64,000 nt of DNA from Legionella israelensis (GCF_004571175.1 NZ_CP038273.1:1364001-1428000), one strand, 5' to 3'; counted from the first letter of the stretch, positions 17,675 to 26,648 are shown. Made by a program: numbers and translations. Notes: generated by a model not told the origin, from the sequence alone.

Positions 17675-18049
17675 CTAGTACTTATCCGTACCTGTTGGTC
17701 TATTGGTGGTGTGCATGAAAGTATCAGTGTTGATGCCAGCACCATTTTCAATGTCAGTACCTGTTTTTTTATTGGTTGTATGCATAAAAGTATCGGTATT
17801 GATGTGTGAACCATTTTCAATATCTGTGCCAGTTTTTTTATTGGTTGTGTGCATAAAGGTGTCCGCATTAAGATGTGAACCACCGTTCTGGATATCGGTA
17901 CCTGTTTTTTTATGAGAATGTAAAAAATTGTCGGTGTTTAAGCTGGCTAAATTTGTCCACTTGTTTAAATGGATATCTGAATTTATTCCTGACGCATAGA
18001 GGGAATGAATAACTGCAACGCCAATAAAGGTTGCTATTAATCGTTTCAT
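17675..18049 (-). CDS. small secreted protein made of exact 23-residue tandem repeats
   Basis: 124 residues with a signal peptide (MKRLIATFIGVAVIHSLYAS). Residues 38-124 are three full repeats and one partial repeat of a 23-residue unit: NTDNFLHSHKKTGTDIQNGG, NADTFMHTTNKKTGTDIENG, NTDTFMHTTNKKTGTDIENG and NTDTFMHTTNRPTGTDKY, each full unit being completed by three more residues (SHL, SHI or AGI). Copies 2 and 3 differ at only three residues. I recognise no family. The absence of cysteines and the Thr/Asn/Asp/His-rich unit suggest a short repeat fold or a surface or periplasmic binding protein. It converges with the LysE gene and ends 28 bp from it. Confidence 0.7.
   Translation of the reverse strand: MKRLIATFIGVAVIHSLYASGINSDIHLNKWTNLASLNTDNFLHSHKKTGTDIQNGGSHLNADTFMHTTNKKTGTDIENGSHINTDTFMHTTNKKTGTDIENGAGINTDTFMHTTNRPTGTDKY
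17678..17938 (-). repeat. 69-bp coding tandem repeat, 3.8 copies
   Basis: The DNA behind the repeat protein has an exact 69-bp period (23 codons). The period is in frame, so changes in copy number would alter protein length without a frameshift. It is a potential typing locus. Confidence 0.8.
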
Positions 18050-18554
18050 GACATCTTCCAGTACAAAATAGGTTTTTAAGAAAAGTATAGCTTAGCGGTA
18101 AGAAAATAAGTGAATATTGCTCAATATCAGTGAAATTAAAATAAGAATATAGAAAGGGCCAATCGGTGTGTCGCCAATTGACCCAGTGGATTGACACATA
18201 GCAAGTCCAACCTCGCAGTTGTAATATCTCATAAGAAAGAAGTCATTGTCAACTTATTTAACATCTTCTCCGGACAAACGTAGCTAATTTCTGTTCTTTA
18301 TGCACAATATCCATACGATCTCATATCAAGCGTTGTGTTAAATTCCTCGCATAAAGCGCGCAATGAAGGCATATTGATTTTATATTGATCTATTAGCGTT
18401 TACCCTGACATCCTTCTTACTGCAAAATTCCGCTCGCTACAAACCACTCCATGTTGTTTCAAAGATACAAAAAAGAGAAAGCTGCATAACATGAGTTGTT
18501 AGAAAGAAGCTCATGTTGTACCATTATCATCAGTTTAAAATCCAGGCCCTTCTC
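18050..18554. other. intergenic region with dispersed-repeat copy and hairpin
   Basis: About 500 bp between divergent genes. It contains one copy of a 29-bp sequence found three times in the window (18469-18497). A perfect 8-bp hairpin (AACATGAG...CTCATGTT) begins within that copy. No further gene or RNA is recognisable. Confidence 0.5.
18469..18497 (+). repeat. dispersed repeat, copy 1 of 3
   Basis: The sequence begins AAAAAAGAGAAAGCTGC and ends ACATGAGTT. Read in frame it ends KKEKAA and a TAA stop. Copies 2 and 3 are at 26745-26773 and 39188-39219. Confidence 0.55.
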
Positions 18555-18992
18555 ATGTTTTACGGAAACCATGTTCAGGATACACGTCAACTTTTTTTTA
18601 CGTGCTGGCAAAAATACAAAAAAAAGCTGCCTTTGCTTCCTTTGGAAACACAAATCATAAATGTCATCATTGACCACCCCGAATATCATGCACTTCTTGA
18701 TAATCAATCCTCTAATCTGAATAAATCCTATCTACCGGAAATGGGGGAAACCAATCCTTTTTTGCATATGGGGCTTCACATGGCTGTTCGAGAACAGATA
18801 GCAACGGACAGGCCTCAGGGAATAAAAAACATATATCAACTTCTAATTAACAAAGGAAATGAGCCAATAAATGTTGAACATCTCATGATGGAACGTCTCG
18901 CAGAATGTTTATGGGCGGCACAAAAAGATAACCGCATCCCCGATGAATCCTCTTATTTAAATCAACTGAAAAAATTATGTAGGTCTGTTTAG
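18555..18992 (+). CDS. DUF1841 family protein
   Basis: 145 residues from the ATG at 18555 (MFYGNHVQDTRQLFFTCWQKY), which I prefer because DUF1841 proteins begin close to this motif. The frame extends to an ATG at 18513. The family hallmark NPFLHMGLHMAVREQIATD lies in the middle, followed by RPQGI and a C-terminal helix with MERLAECLWAAQ. The family is widespread in beta- and gammaproteobacteria and has no established function. The protein is predicted cytosolic and mostly helical. Confidence 0.85.
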   Translation: MFYGNHVQDTRQLFFTCWQKYKKKLPLLPLETQIINVIIDHPEYHALLDNQSSNLNKSYLPEMGETNPFLHMGLHMAVREQIATDRPQGIKNIYQLLINKGNEPINVEHLMMERLAECLWAAQKDNRIPDESSYLNQLKKLCRSV

Positions 18993-19105
18993 GTTCCCTG
19001 TTCATCAGCCTAATCAGTTGTTTTAATTATAAATATTTCAAGTTATAGTATGCAGTGGTTATAACCCTGTTATGACTTATATTTATTAATCCTGGGGAGA
19101 AAACA

Positions 19106-19528
19106 ATGAGAAAAATAATTACCCTGATAGCCATCCTGGCCATTTCTTTTCTGGCATATGCTCAAATAAAGCAATCCAATTCAAAACAAGACACCAATGC
19201 CCCTTCCGCTAAACATACCAACACTCAAGCCAATGTCATAGAAACTCCTTCCACAGCCAGAGAAAACATTGTGGCAGAAAATCAGCCTGGTGAGATACAA
19301 AATCAACCGGTCAGCAACAGCACTTCTGCCGATGACAATGAGAATCAAGCGACAAGCGATGAGGATGATAATCAAACAACAACCGATGATGATCAACTTT
19401 CGGACACTGACAGTGGTATTGATGCGGATGGCAGCGGTGATGAAGACATGAGCGGCATGGATGATGATAACTCAACGAATGAAGACTCCGATACAGATGA
19501 CACCGGCTCAATGGCTCAGCCTTCTTAA
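19106..19528 (+). CDS. small acidic low-complexity secreted protein
   Basis: 140 residues. A signal peptide (MRKIITLIAILAISFLAYA, about 1-19) is followed by a disordered Ser/Thr/Asn/Gln-rich stretch. From about residue 75 the protein is extremely Asp-rich (DDNENQATSDEDDNQ and similar). There are no cysteines and no recognisable domain. The ribosome binding site GGGGAG is well placed before the ATG. Acidic tails of this kind can bind divalent metals or basic partners, but the function is unknown. A strong terminator hairpin follows. Confidence 0.75.
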   Translation: MRKIITLIAILAISFLAYAQIKQSNSKQDTNAPSAKHTNTQANVIETPSTARENIVAENQPGEIQNQPVSNSTSADDNENQATSDEDDNQTTTDDDQLSDTDSGIDADGSGDEDMSGMDDDNSTNEDSDTDDTGSMAQPS

Positions 19529-19537
19529 TCCTTCTCT

Positions 19538-19565
19538 GTTCAAGCAGGTGTTCTCCTGCTTGAAC
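19538..19565. terminator. convergent terminator hairpin
   Basis: GTTCAAGCAGG and CCTGCTTGAAC form a perfect 11-bp stem around a 6-base loop. It lies between the acidic protein gene and the convergent MFS gene and probably serves both. Confidence 0.65.
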
Positions 19566-19570
19566 CGCCT

Positions 19571-20788
19571 TTAATTTTCACCTCTAGGATCAATTTCTGC
19601 CATAATGGGCGTTGTTTGCGGCATGGATAAAAAGGGTTCTTCCTGAGGAATATCCGGTTTTTGTGCCTTACGTATGATAAACACAGGAATAATAAGCAAA
19701 CAAACCGTAATAAAAAAAGTAAAAATCCCTGTTGTTCCGAAATACTGCATAAAGAAGGGGGCAATAAACGGTCCTGTCATCGCGCCTACACTATAGGCCA
19801 ACAGTAGACTTTGCGTACCGGCAACAATATCACGATTGTCCAGTGCATCACAGGCATGGCTTATACTGATAGGATAAAGGGTAAAGGTCAACCCGCCAAA
19901 CAAACCCATCAAAATAAAAAGAAGCTCTCTGTGAGTCGCGATAATGATGGCTAATATCGATACGATAGCCGTTCCTGTAGCAATCAAAATAAGCACCAGG
20001 CGCCGCTCAATGACATCCGATAGTTTACCTACAGGGTATTGCAGTAACATTCCACCAAAAATAACCGCAAACATATATCGAGCCACGTCCGCTTTATCAT
20101 TAAACAGATGACTGAAATACGTGGGTAAAAGACCATAGATAACCCCCATGATCATCCCTGAGCTAAGGCAACCTAATAAGCCTGAAGCTGATTTGTTCAG
20201 CAATTTTTGCAAACTTAGGGTTGAAGGTTCATCATAAACCGGGGTTTGGACCGTGGATAATGCTAAAGGAATAATGGACAAGGAGCATAGCATAGAAGTT
20301 ACGGCAAACAACAACATGGTTTGGGTATCACCCAGATTCAGGAAAAATTGTCCCAGGCTTTGAGCTGCATAGAAAACAATCATATACAAAGAAAGAACCT
20401 GCCCTCGATTGACATGAGTGCTTTTACACAACAGCCAACTTTCAATGACCACAAATAAGCCTGCTGTGGCAAAACCGGCTATAAACCGTAACAAAATCCA
20501 GAGCCAAGGATTGTAATAAATCCCATGCAACAAACAAATGATAGCCAGCATTGCAGAAAAAGCCGAATAGGCTCGTATATGTCCCACTCGGATAATAAAT
20601 CCCTCAATACGAAATGAGCCCAGAACAAGTCCCGCATAGAAAAAACCAGTTAATGCGCCAATAAGAATTGGAGGCTCGTGGGCAAGTGTCATTTTAAGGG
20701 CCAATAAGGTCGAAAAAAAACCTGTCCCCAACACGAAAATAAATAAACTGATTAAAGGGACGAAGGTTTCAAAAAGTACGTTCAGCAT
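19571..20788 (-). CDS. MFS transporter (YcaD-like)
   Basis: An inner-membrane transporter of 405 residues starting at MLNVLFETFVPLISLF (ATG at 20788). The frame extends to 20848, but the extra 20 residues are polar and unlike the family. It has about twelve hydrophobic segments, with the family-like segments GALTGFFYAGLVLGS in the N-terminal half and QYPVGKLSDVIERR in the C-terminal half. It resembles the YcaD branch of the major facilitator superfamily, whose substrates are unknown. Confidence 0.8.
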   Translation of the reverse strand: MLNVLFETFVPLISLFIFVLGTGFFSTLLALKMTLAHEPPILIGALTGFFYAGLVLGSFRIEGFIIRVGHIRAYSAFSAMLAIICLLHGIYYNPWLWILLRFIAGFATAGLFVVIESWLLCKSTHVNRGQVLSLYMIVFYAAQSLGQFFLNLGDTQTMLLFAVTSMLCSLSIIPLALSTVQTPVYDEPSTLSLQKLLNKSASGLLGCLSSGMIMGVIYGLLPTYFSHLFNDKADVARYMFAVIFGGMLLQYPVGKLSDVIERRLVLILIATGTAIVSILAIIIATHRELLFILMGLFGGLTFTLYPISISHACDALDNRDIVAGTQSLLLAYSVGAMTGPFIAPFFMQYFGTTGIFTFFITVCLLIIPVFIIRKAQKPDIPQEEPFLSMPQTTPIMAEIDPRGEN

Positions 20789-21151
20789 AAGTTTCTCAAA
20801 ACAATAACGCAGTCGAATCGGCAATTCAGTTATTCTGCACCACAGCACTTTTCAGAACCATTCAAATTTACTCCATTTTTAGCAAAAAAAACGAGGGCAG
20901 AATATCGGACGAAAATTAACAAATTATCATCAAATAGTACAGATATTTCATGATAAAATGTATTCAAAAATAAGTTGGCAGCGTTAAATAGGCAGCAGAC
21001 AGCTCTAACTTTATTCGCCTGGATGTCGTTCAGACTTAAATTTTATGTTTGAAAAAAAATGTGCCTGTAATGATAAAACTGGCATCAATAATATTGGGTG
21101 TTAACCATTTATCGGTTAATATGATGACTTTACCACACCCGACTGAGTTTT
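20789..21151. other. divergent intergenic region upstream of ubiE
   Basis: About 360 bp, AT-rich. A short inverted repeat TTAACC...GGTTAA at 21101-21119 lies 33 bases before the ubiE start and could be an operator. No gene is seen. Confidence 0.4.
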
Positions 21152-21904
21152 ATGATCAGGCAAAAAAAAACAACCCATTTTGGCTTTGAAGCGGTTGACT
21201 GGAACGAAAAAGAAAAAAAGGTTGCCGATGTCTTTAAATCGGTAGCTAGTCGCTATGATCAGATGAATGATCTGATGTCTTTGGGAATCCATCATTTATG
21301 GAAACGGTTTACTGTTGAGCTCAGTCAGGTCAGACCCGGGCAAACCGTGCTTGATTTGGCAGGAGGAAGTGGCGATTTAACTCGATTAATCAGCCAAAAA
21401 GTAGGTGGGAAAGGGCATGTCATTCTGGCCGATATCAATGCGGATATGATAACAATTGGACGCCATCGTCTGATCGATGCCGGTTTGATAAAAAATATTT
21501 CTTATGTTCAGGGAAATGCACAACTTCTGCCTTTTTCCGACAATAGCTTCCACTGCATTGTGATGGGATTTGGCTTACGCAATGTGACCGATAAAGAGGA
21601 AGCCTTACGTTCCATGTTCAGAACCTGTAAACCTGGTGGAAAACTCATGATTCTTGAATTTTCAACACCAAATGTTTTTGGCTTAAAACCCATTTATGAC
21701 TGGTATTCTTTTCATGTTCTACCTAAGCTGGGTCATTTTTTTGCCAATGATGCGGCCAGCTATCAATATCTGGCTGAGTCCATTCGCATGCACCCTGATC
21801 AGAAGGAATTAAAGGCCATGATAGAAATGGCAGGCTTTGAAGATTGCCATTTTCATAATTTAAGTGGTGGCATTGTCGCTTTGCACATTGCTTATAAATA
21901 TTGA
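21152..21904 (+). CDS. ubiE: ubiquinone/menaquinone biosynthesis C-methyltransferase UbiE
   Basis: UbiE performs the C-methylation step of ubiquinone synthesis using SAM. The 250 residues align with E. coli UbiE throughout: [30 protein letters not shown], the SAM motif [29 protein letters not shown] and ESIRMHPDQ. It heads a ubiE-ubiJ-ubiB cluster in the same order as in E. coli, and tatA-tatB follow. Confidence 0.97.
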   Translation: MIRQKKTTHFGFEAVDWNEKEKKVADVFKSVASRYDQMNDLMSLGIHHLWKRFTVELSQVRPGQTVLDLAGGSGDLTRLISQKVGGKGHVILADINADMITIGRHRLIDAGLIKNISYVQGNAQLLPFSDNSFHCIVMGFGLRNVTDKEEALRSMFRTCKPGGKLMILEFSTPNVFGLKPIYDWYSFHVLPKLGHFFANDAASYQYLAESIRMHPDQKELKAMIEMAGFEDCHFHNLSGGIVALHIAYKY

Positions 21905-21911
21905 GACAATT

Positions 21912-22529
21912 ATGTTAAAAAAATATTCACTACGAGCTTTACAAAAAACCATTAACCATGCCCTGGCATTGGATCCGCAAATACCATATAAAATCAGCCA
22001 GTTACATGGGAAGGTACTGGAAGTCATTGTCGCTCCTTTGAGCGTTAATTTTTTTATACTCTTTGATGAGCAGAAGATACAATTACTGGCTCATTATGAG
22101 GGCTCACCGGATACCACCATTCACAGCAGTCCCTTGGGTTTGATCCGCCTCAGTTTTTTACCTGCATCCAAGGCTCGTTCTTTATTTAATGATAATATTC
22201 GTATTTCAGGAGATATGGATTTAGGCCAGCAAGTTAAAAAACTGTTTGATGAAATGGATATCGATTGGGAAGGACACCTTGCTCATTTCACCGGTGATGT
22301 GATTGCCCATCAACTGGGCTCTTTATTTCGCAAAGGACGAGATTTCACTCAGCATTTTCACGAATCCATGCGGCTGAACATGACGGAATACCTGCAGGAA
22401 GAGCTTCGCATGTTTCCATCTCGCAGAGAACTGGACGATTTTTTTAATGAAATAGATGAGCTATCATTAGATGTTGAGCGATTACAAGCCCATATCCAAA
22501 AACTGATGGTAGAGCATGAAATCAATTAA
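21912..22529 (+). CDS. ubiJ: ubiquinone biosynthesis accessory factor UbiJ
   Basis: UbiJ is a lipid-binding SCP2-domain protein of the ubiquinone-synthesis complex. The start at 21912 (MLKKYSLRALQKTINHALAL) gives 205 residues, and the gene begins 7 bp after ubiE. The N-terminal SCP2-like fold is followed by a helical C-terminal region including FLPASKARSLF and GDMDLGQQVKKLFDEMDIDWE, the latter typical of the family. It overlaps ubiB by 14 bp. Confidence 0.93.
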   Translation: MLKKYSLRALQKTINHALALDPQIPYKISQLHGKVLEVIVAPLSVNFFILFDEQKIQLLAHYEGSPDTTIHSSPLGLIRLSFLPASKARSLFNDNIRISGDMDLGQQVKKLFDEMDIDWEGHLAHFTGDVIAHQLGSLFRKGRDFTQHFHESMRLNMTEYLQEELRMFPSRRELDDFFNEIDELSLDVERLQAHIQKLMVEHEIN

Positions 22530-24168
22530 ACAATTATTCCGCTTACTACAAATAAACTATATTCTTGCTAAAAATGGGCTGGATAATCTCGTTGTATCGA
22601 TTCGAATTTTTGCTCCAATACGTTTTATTGTTTATTTAAACCCGTGGAATTGGTTCCGTAAAGAAAAGCTCACTCGCGGGGAAGCCTTACGTATCAGCCT
22701 GGAGGAATTGGGGCCCATTTACATTAAATTTGGTCAGGCTTTGTCAACCAGGCCAGATATTTTACCCGCAGATATCGCCCAGGAATTAAGCAAATTGCAA
22801 GATAAGGTTCCTCCTTTTGCCAGCACCATCGTCTTGAGCATTATCGAAAAAACTTTTGGCCAATCGGCTTATGAGATTTTTGCCCGATTTGATTCCCGGG
22901 CACTGGCCTCAGCCTCCATGGCACAAGTACATGCCGCCACATTACACTCAGGCGAGGACGTGGTGGTGAAAGTGCTGCGCCCTGGTATGAAGCAAATCAT
23001 TGATAAGGATTTAAGCATTTTGCGCACGCTGGCTAATTTGGTCGAGAGATATTGGGCCGACAGCAAACGCTTAAAGCCTAAAGAAATTGTCGATGAATTT
23101 GAAATGAGTCTGATGAATGAAATGGATCTTATGCGTGAAGCAGCAAATGCGGCACAGTTAAGACGGAATTTTGAAAAGTCATCCCTCCTTTATATCCCTG
23201 AAATCTACTGGGATTATACCCGTAAAAACATTATGGTCATGGAACGCATTCACGGTATTCCGGTCTCTGATCTCAACGCGCTGCATGAGCATGATATTGA
23301 TATAAAAAAACTGGCTGAGCGAGGAGTGGAAATATTTTTCACTCAGGTGTTTCGTGACTGCTTTTTTCACGCCGATATGCACCCAGGTAACATCTTTGTC
23401 TCTCCTCTTCATCCCCGCAACCCGCAATATATTTGTGTAGATTTTGGCATTATTGGTACATTAAACGATAACGATAAGCGTTATCTTGCTGAAAACCTCT
23501 ATGCTTTTTTCAACAGAGATTATCGTCGTGTCGCTGAACTGCATGTTGAGTCTGGATGGGTAGCGCGAGATACGCGGATTACAGAATTTGAAAGTGCGAT
23601 AAGAACGGTATGTGAACCCATTTTTGAAAAACCACTGAAAGATATTTCCTTTGCCAAAATTGTCTTTCATCTTTTTCAAACCGCTCGACAATTTCAAATG
23701 GAAGTACAACCTCAGTTGGTTTTATTACAAAAGACATTGCTGGCTGTAGAAGGTCTGGGACGGCAATTATATCCTGAACTTGATTTGTGGAAAACGGCCA
23801 AGCCCTTTCTGGAAAAATGGCTGAAGGAACAAATTGGACCTAAAGCTTTTCTTAGTCAATTACGCAAGAATATCCCTTTTTTTACGGAGCAATTACCTCA
23901 TGTCCCTCGCTTATTTGCCGATGTACTCGAATTAACCAAGGAACATAAAATCTTGCAAACCATGCTATTAAAGCAAGCCAAGCAACAGCCTCCCCAGGAG
24001 AGTCGTCTTATTAAATCCTTTGCCCAAGGTGCCTTCGTTGCTTTGCTTGGTATTGGCGTTTTAGGGTATTTAAAAATAGCCGATACAAGCCAACTCCCCG
24101 TTATTGCGCTGGCAGGCAGTGCAATAGCGGGACTTTTTGCTCTCATTTATCATAACAAAAGGAGTTAA
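22516..24168 (+). CDS. ubiB: ubiquinone biosynthesis ATPase/kinase-like protein UbiB
   Basis: UbiB is an atypical kinase-fold protein needed for ubiquinone synthesis. The 550 residues include the family KxGQ motif in IKFGQALSTRPDILP, the alanine-rich replacement of the Gly-loop (ALASASMAQVHAAT), the ATP-binding lysine in VVVKVLRPG, the catalytic DMHPGN and the metal-binding DFG (CVDFGIIG). Two hydrophobic C-terminal segments anchor it in the membrane. It is the last ubi gene; tatA begins 2 bases after its end. Confidence 0.97.
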   Translation: MKSIKQLFRLLQINYILAKNGLDNLVVSIRIFAPIRFIVYLNPWNWFRKEKLTRGEALRISLEELGPIYIKFGQALSTRPDILPADIAQELSKLQDKVPPFASTIVLSIIEKTFGQSAYEIFARFDSRALASASMAQVHAATLHSGEDVVVKVLRPGMKQIIDKDLSILRTLANLVERYWADSKRLKPKEIVDEFEMSLMNEMDLMREAANAAQLRRNFEKSSLLYIPEIYWDYTRKNIMVMERIHGIPVSDLNALHEHDIDIKKLAERGVEIFFTQVFRDCFFHADMHPGNIFVSPLHPRNPQYICVDFGIIGTLNDNDKRYLAENLYAFFNRDYRRVAELHVESGWVARDTRITEFESAIRTVCEPIFEKPLKDISFAKIVFHLFQTARQFQMEVQPQLVLLQKTLLAVEGLGRQLYPELDLWKTAKPFLEKWLKEQIGPKAFLSQLRKNIPFFTEQLPHVPRLFADVLELTKEHKILQTMLLKQAKQQPPQESRLIKSFAQGAFVALLGIGVLGYLKIADTSQLPVIALAGSAIAGLFALIYHNKRS

Positions 24169-24169
24169 T

Positions 24170-24352
24170 ATGGGATTAAGTGGCATCAGTCCTCTGTCGT
24201 TAGTGCTCATTTTAGTGATCATTCTTGCTCTTTTTGGCACGGGTAAATTAAAAAATATTGGCTCTGATCTTGGAAACGCCATTAAACATTTTCGTCGTGC
24301 TATCAATGAAGACAGCGATAATGATGAAAAAAAGGATAAAAAATCCTCATGA
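24170..24352 (+). CDS. tatA: Sec-independent protein translocase subunit TatA
   Basis: 60 residues: a short periplasmic N-terminus (MGLSGISP), one membrane helix (LSLVLILVIILALFGTGKL) with the conserved FGTGKL hinge, an amphipathic helix (KNIGSDLGNAIKHFRRAI), and an acidic/lysine tail. GGAG precedes the ATG at 24170. It is cotranscribed with tatB, overlapping it by 4 bp. Confidence 0.93.
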   Translation: MGLSGISPLSLVLILVIILALFGTGKLKNIGSDLGNAIKHFRRAINEDSDNDEKKDKKSS

Positions 24353-24606
24353 GTATGGCTGAATTGTTGCTCATCCTCTTTGTTGCTGTCATTGTTTTTG
24401 GGCCATCCAAATTACCCATGCTGGCAAGACATTTGGGTTTGATTTTTAAAAAAATGGATAAATTAAAGCAACAGGCGAACGAGATTTGGCAACAGCATTT
24501 AAAAGAAGTGCAATTATCGGACAATACTCAAAAAGCACAAGAAGCAGATTTACAATATCATAAAGAACACTTCAATGAACCTGAGAAACCTCAGAGAGTC
24601 GAATGA
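24349..24606 (+). CDS. tatB: Sec-independent protein translocase subunit TatB
   Basis: 85 residues starting MSMAELLLILFVAVIVFGPSKLPMLARHLG, with the FGPSKLP motif of TatB and a longer amphipathic helix than TatA. tatC does not follow. In Legionella pneumophila tatAB and tatC are at separate loci, which fits. The stop codon lies within a 15-base sequence identical to part of the terminal repeat of the element at 60468-60689. Confidence 0.9.
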   Translation: MSMAELLLILFVAVIVFGPSKLPMLARHLGLIFKKMDKLKQQANEIWQQHLKEVQLSDNTQKAQEADLQYHKEHFNEPEKPQRVE

Positions 24607-24634
24607 TTTAAATAGCTCATGAGTAAATAATCGT

Positions 24635-25516
24635 TTAAACTTCATCGCCAAATCGAGCCACTGGCTGGTGGCAATAAGGAGCTTTCTGATGTTTCAGATA
24701 ATAATCCTGATGATAGTTTTCAGCACGCCAAAACGTTTTCACAGGCAGCAGGCGGGTAACCACATCGTATCCTCTATTCCGTAATTGTTCGATGAGTTCC
24801 TCAGCGGTTTCACGTTGTGCTGCATTATAGTAGAAAATGGCACTATGGTATTGCTGCCCAATATCCGGGCCTTGTCCTGAACGCTGGGTAGGGTCATGAA
24901 TCTCAAAAAAACGCTTGATAACCTTGTAATAGTTTATCCTTGCACTATCATAAATGACTCTTACAGCCTCATAATGACCACTGTCACCGCGGCAAACATC
25001 CTCATAACGAGGATCTTGCAAATGACCGCCGCAATAACCTGCTTCAACCTTCAATACCCCCGGCATCTGACGCAATAAATAATCCACGCCCCAGAAACAT
25101 CCACCGGCAACAATGGCTTCTTCCGTATCTAAAACCTCATCATCTGCGACAAAATCAAGAGAAAGGGAATTAACGCAATGGCGTAGATTTCTGGGTGTTA
25201 AATACTCCCCTTCAAAAACATGCCCGAGGTGAGCGCCGCAACGCTGACAAAGAATTTCTGTTCGTAAACCATCCGGATCCGGCTGACGTGCCACGGCCTG
25301 AATAATATCTTCATCAAAACTTGGCCAACCACAGCCGGAATGAAATTGAGCTTTTGCGCGAAACAAGGCTAAACCGCATCTTCGGCAAAGATAAGTTCCC
25401 TGTTGAACCACTTCATTATATTCTCCACTGTGAGGGCGCTCTGTGGCCTTATCACAGATAACTTCTTTCGCTTGCGGAGTCAAACTGCCTGTTTTATCAA
25501 TATAGGTGTGCATCAT
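24635..25516 (-). CDS. msrAB: bifunctional methionine sulfoxide reductase MsrB-MsrA fusion
   Basis: 293 residues that reduce both R- and S-methionine sulfoxide in damaged proteins. The N-terminal MsrB domain (about 1-130) has zinc cysteine pairs (CRRCGLALF, CQRCGAHLGHVF), the motif HSGCGWPSF and the catalytic Cys in RHCVNSLSLDF. The C-terminal MsrA domain (about 133-290) has the catalytic GGCFWG, then EAGYCGG and GHYEAV. Fusions in the order MsrB-MsrA are less common than MsrA-MsrB. There is no signal peptide, so it acts in the cytosol. Confidence 0.95.
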   Translation of the reverse strand: MMHTYIDKTGSLTPQAKEVICDKATERPHSGEYNEVVQQGTYLCRRCGLALFRAKAQFHSGCGWPSFDEDIIQAVARQPDPDGLRTEILCQRCGAHLGHVFEGEYLTPRNLRHCVNSLSLDFVADDEVLDTEEAIVAGGCFWGVDYLLRQMPGVLKVEAGYCGGHLQDPRYEDVCRGDSGHYEAVRVIYDSARINYYKVIKRFFEIHDPTQRSGQGPDIGQQYHSAIFYYNAAQRETAEELIEQLRNRGYDVVTRLLPVKTFWRAENYHQDYYLKHQKAPYCHQPVARFGDEV

Positions 25517-25531
25517 ACATCTTCCATAAGT

Positions 25532-25559
25532 TTCTCTTTTCCCTTAAGGGAAAAGAGAA
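25532..25559. promoter_or_regulatory. perfect 28-bp palindrome upstream of msrBA
   Basis: A perfect palindrome centred on CTTAAG, with 14-bp arms and no loop bases, sits 16 bp upstream of the msrBA start and 27 bp after the mltB stop. It could be an operator for msrBA or the base of a terminator for mltB. It lacks a U-tract and has no natural loop, favouring the former. Confidence 0.45.
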
Positions 25560-25585
25560 TAGGTGCTGCTTTAAAACTCAGTGGC

Positions 25586-26563
25586 TTAAATATTGGATCG
25601 ATGGCAAATTTTATCCGCCATATAACCAATTGCACCGGCGTAATATATAGAATTATTATAGCGTAAAATCATCTTATAATTGGGAAAGGCCAAAAATACC
25701 GGCCCCCCATATGGCTCAATAATACTCGCAGTCAGATCCTGATAAGGCAATGGCTTGCCATCTGTGGTTCGAACACCGAGTTCATTCCATTCCCGAACAG
25801 GTTTCACCACGGATTTTCCTTCCAGATTCTTTTTATCAAAATGATGTGGAAGCTTGACTTTTATAGCCCAGGGCTCACCGGTTTGCCAACCATTTTTAAC
25901 CATGTAATTGGCTATAGAGGCAAAAACATCCCCTTTGCTTTTCCATATGTCTTTGCGACCATCACCGTCATAGTCCACGGCATACCTCATCCAGCTGGAT
26001 GGCAGAAACTGGGGTTGTCCTGATGCCCCTGCCCATTCGCCTTTAAAATCGTTCAAGCTGACATGACCATCATTTAAAATGTGTAAAGCATAAAACAGCT
26101 GTTTACGGAAAAAATCTGAACGCTTGGAATCATAGGCGAGAGTCGCAAGCGAGCGGATAACAGGAAAATTTCCCATGTAACTGCCATAACTGGTTTCCAT
26201 ACCCCAGAAGGAAACGATGAAGCAAGGATCAACGCCATACTCACGCGCCACCTGATCAATCAAGGCCTTATTTTGTTGATAGCGCTTGCGACCCATGACG
26301 ATGCGATAATTATCTGCCCGAGTATTTCGATATTTGAGAAAGGTCAATCGATGTTCAGGCTGTGAGCGAGACAATCCTTTGACGCGACGACTGGGTTCAC
26401 GAATATCTGCAAAAGCCTCATCAAATAATTGGGGTGAAATTCCTTGATTAAGTGCCTCTTGCCGAATTTCTGCCACCCATTCGTTCCAGTTTTGCCTGGC
26501 ATTGGCTGTTTGATTGAAGGTCATTATCAATGTAGCCATAATGGCAAGTCCCCATTTGTTCAT
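25586..26563 (-). CDS. mltB: lytic murein transglycosylase B (MltB)
   Basis: A periplasmic enzyme that cleaves peptidoglycan to anhydromuropeptides. I start it at MNKWGLAIM (ATG at 26563), preceded by GGGGG four bases away. An N-terminal signal peptide ends near ANA. The catalytic Glu lies in SFWGMETSYGSYMGNFPVI, with the family motif GEWAGASGQPQFLPSSW and the calcium-loop-like DYDGDGRKDIW. Length (about 325 residues) fits the soluble-MltB group. No lipobox is seen. Confidence 0.93.
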   Translation of the reverse strand: MNKWGLAIMATLIMTFNQTANARQNWNEWVAEIRQEALNQGISPQLFDEAFADIREPSRRVKGLSRSQPEHRLTFLKYRNTRADNYRIVMGRKRYQQNKALIDQVAREYGVDPCFIVSFWGMETSYGSYMGNFPVIRSLATLAYDSKRSDFFRKQLFYALHILNDGHVSLNDFKGEWAGASGQPQFLPSSWMRYAVDYDGDGRKDIWKSKGDVFASIANYMVKNGWQTGEPWAIKVKLPHHFDKKNLEGKSVVKPVREWNELGVRTTDGKPLPYQDLTASIIEPYGGPVFLAFPNYKMILRYNNSIYYAGAIGYMADKICHRSNI

Positions 26564-26648
26564 AATTCCCCCTTTCATGGTTTTTTCTTTTTTTTTGCCA
26601 CTTACTCATCTCGTCGTCTGCAGTTGTTTTTTCTTTAGGGGTCCGTTG

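Noticed and set aside
17703-17915. Plus-strand open frame of repeated VCIKVS units opposite the 23-residue repeat gene
   Set aside because: It is the antisense shadow of the 69-bp repeat, and the minus-strand frame has the signal peptide and proper start.
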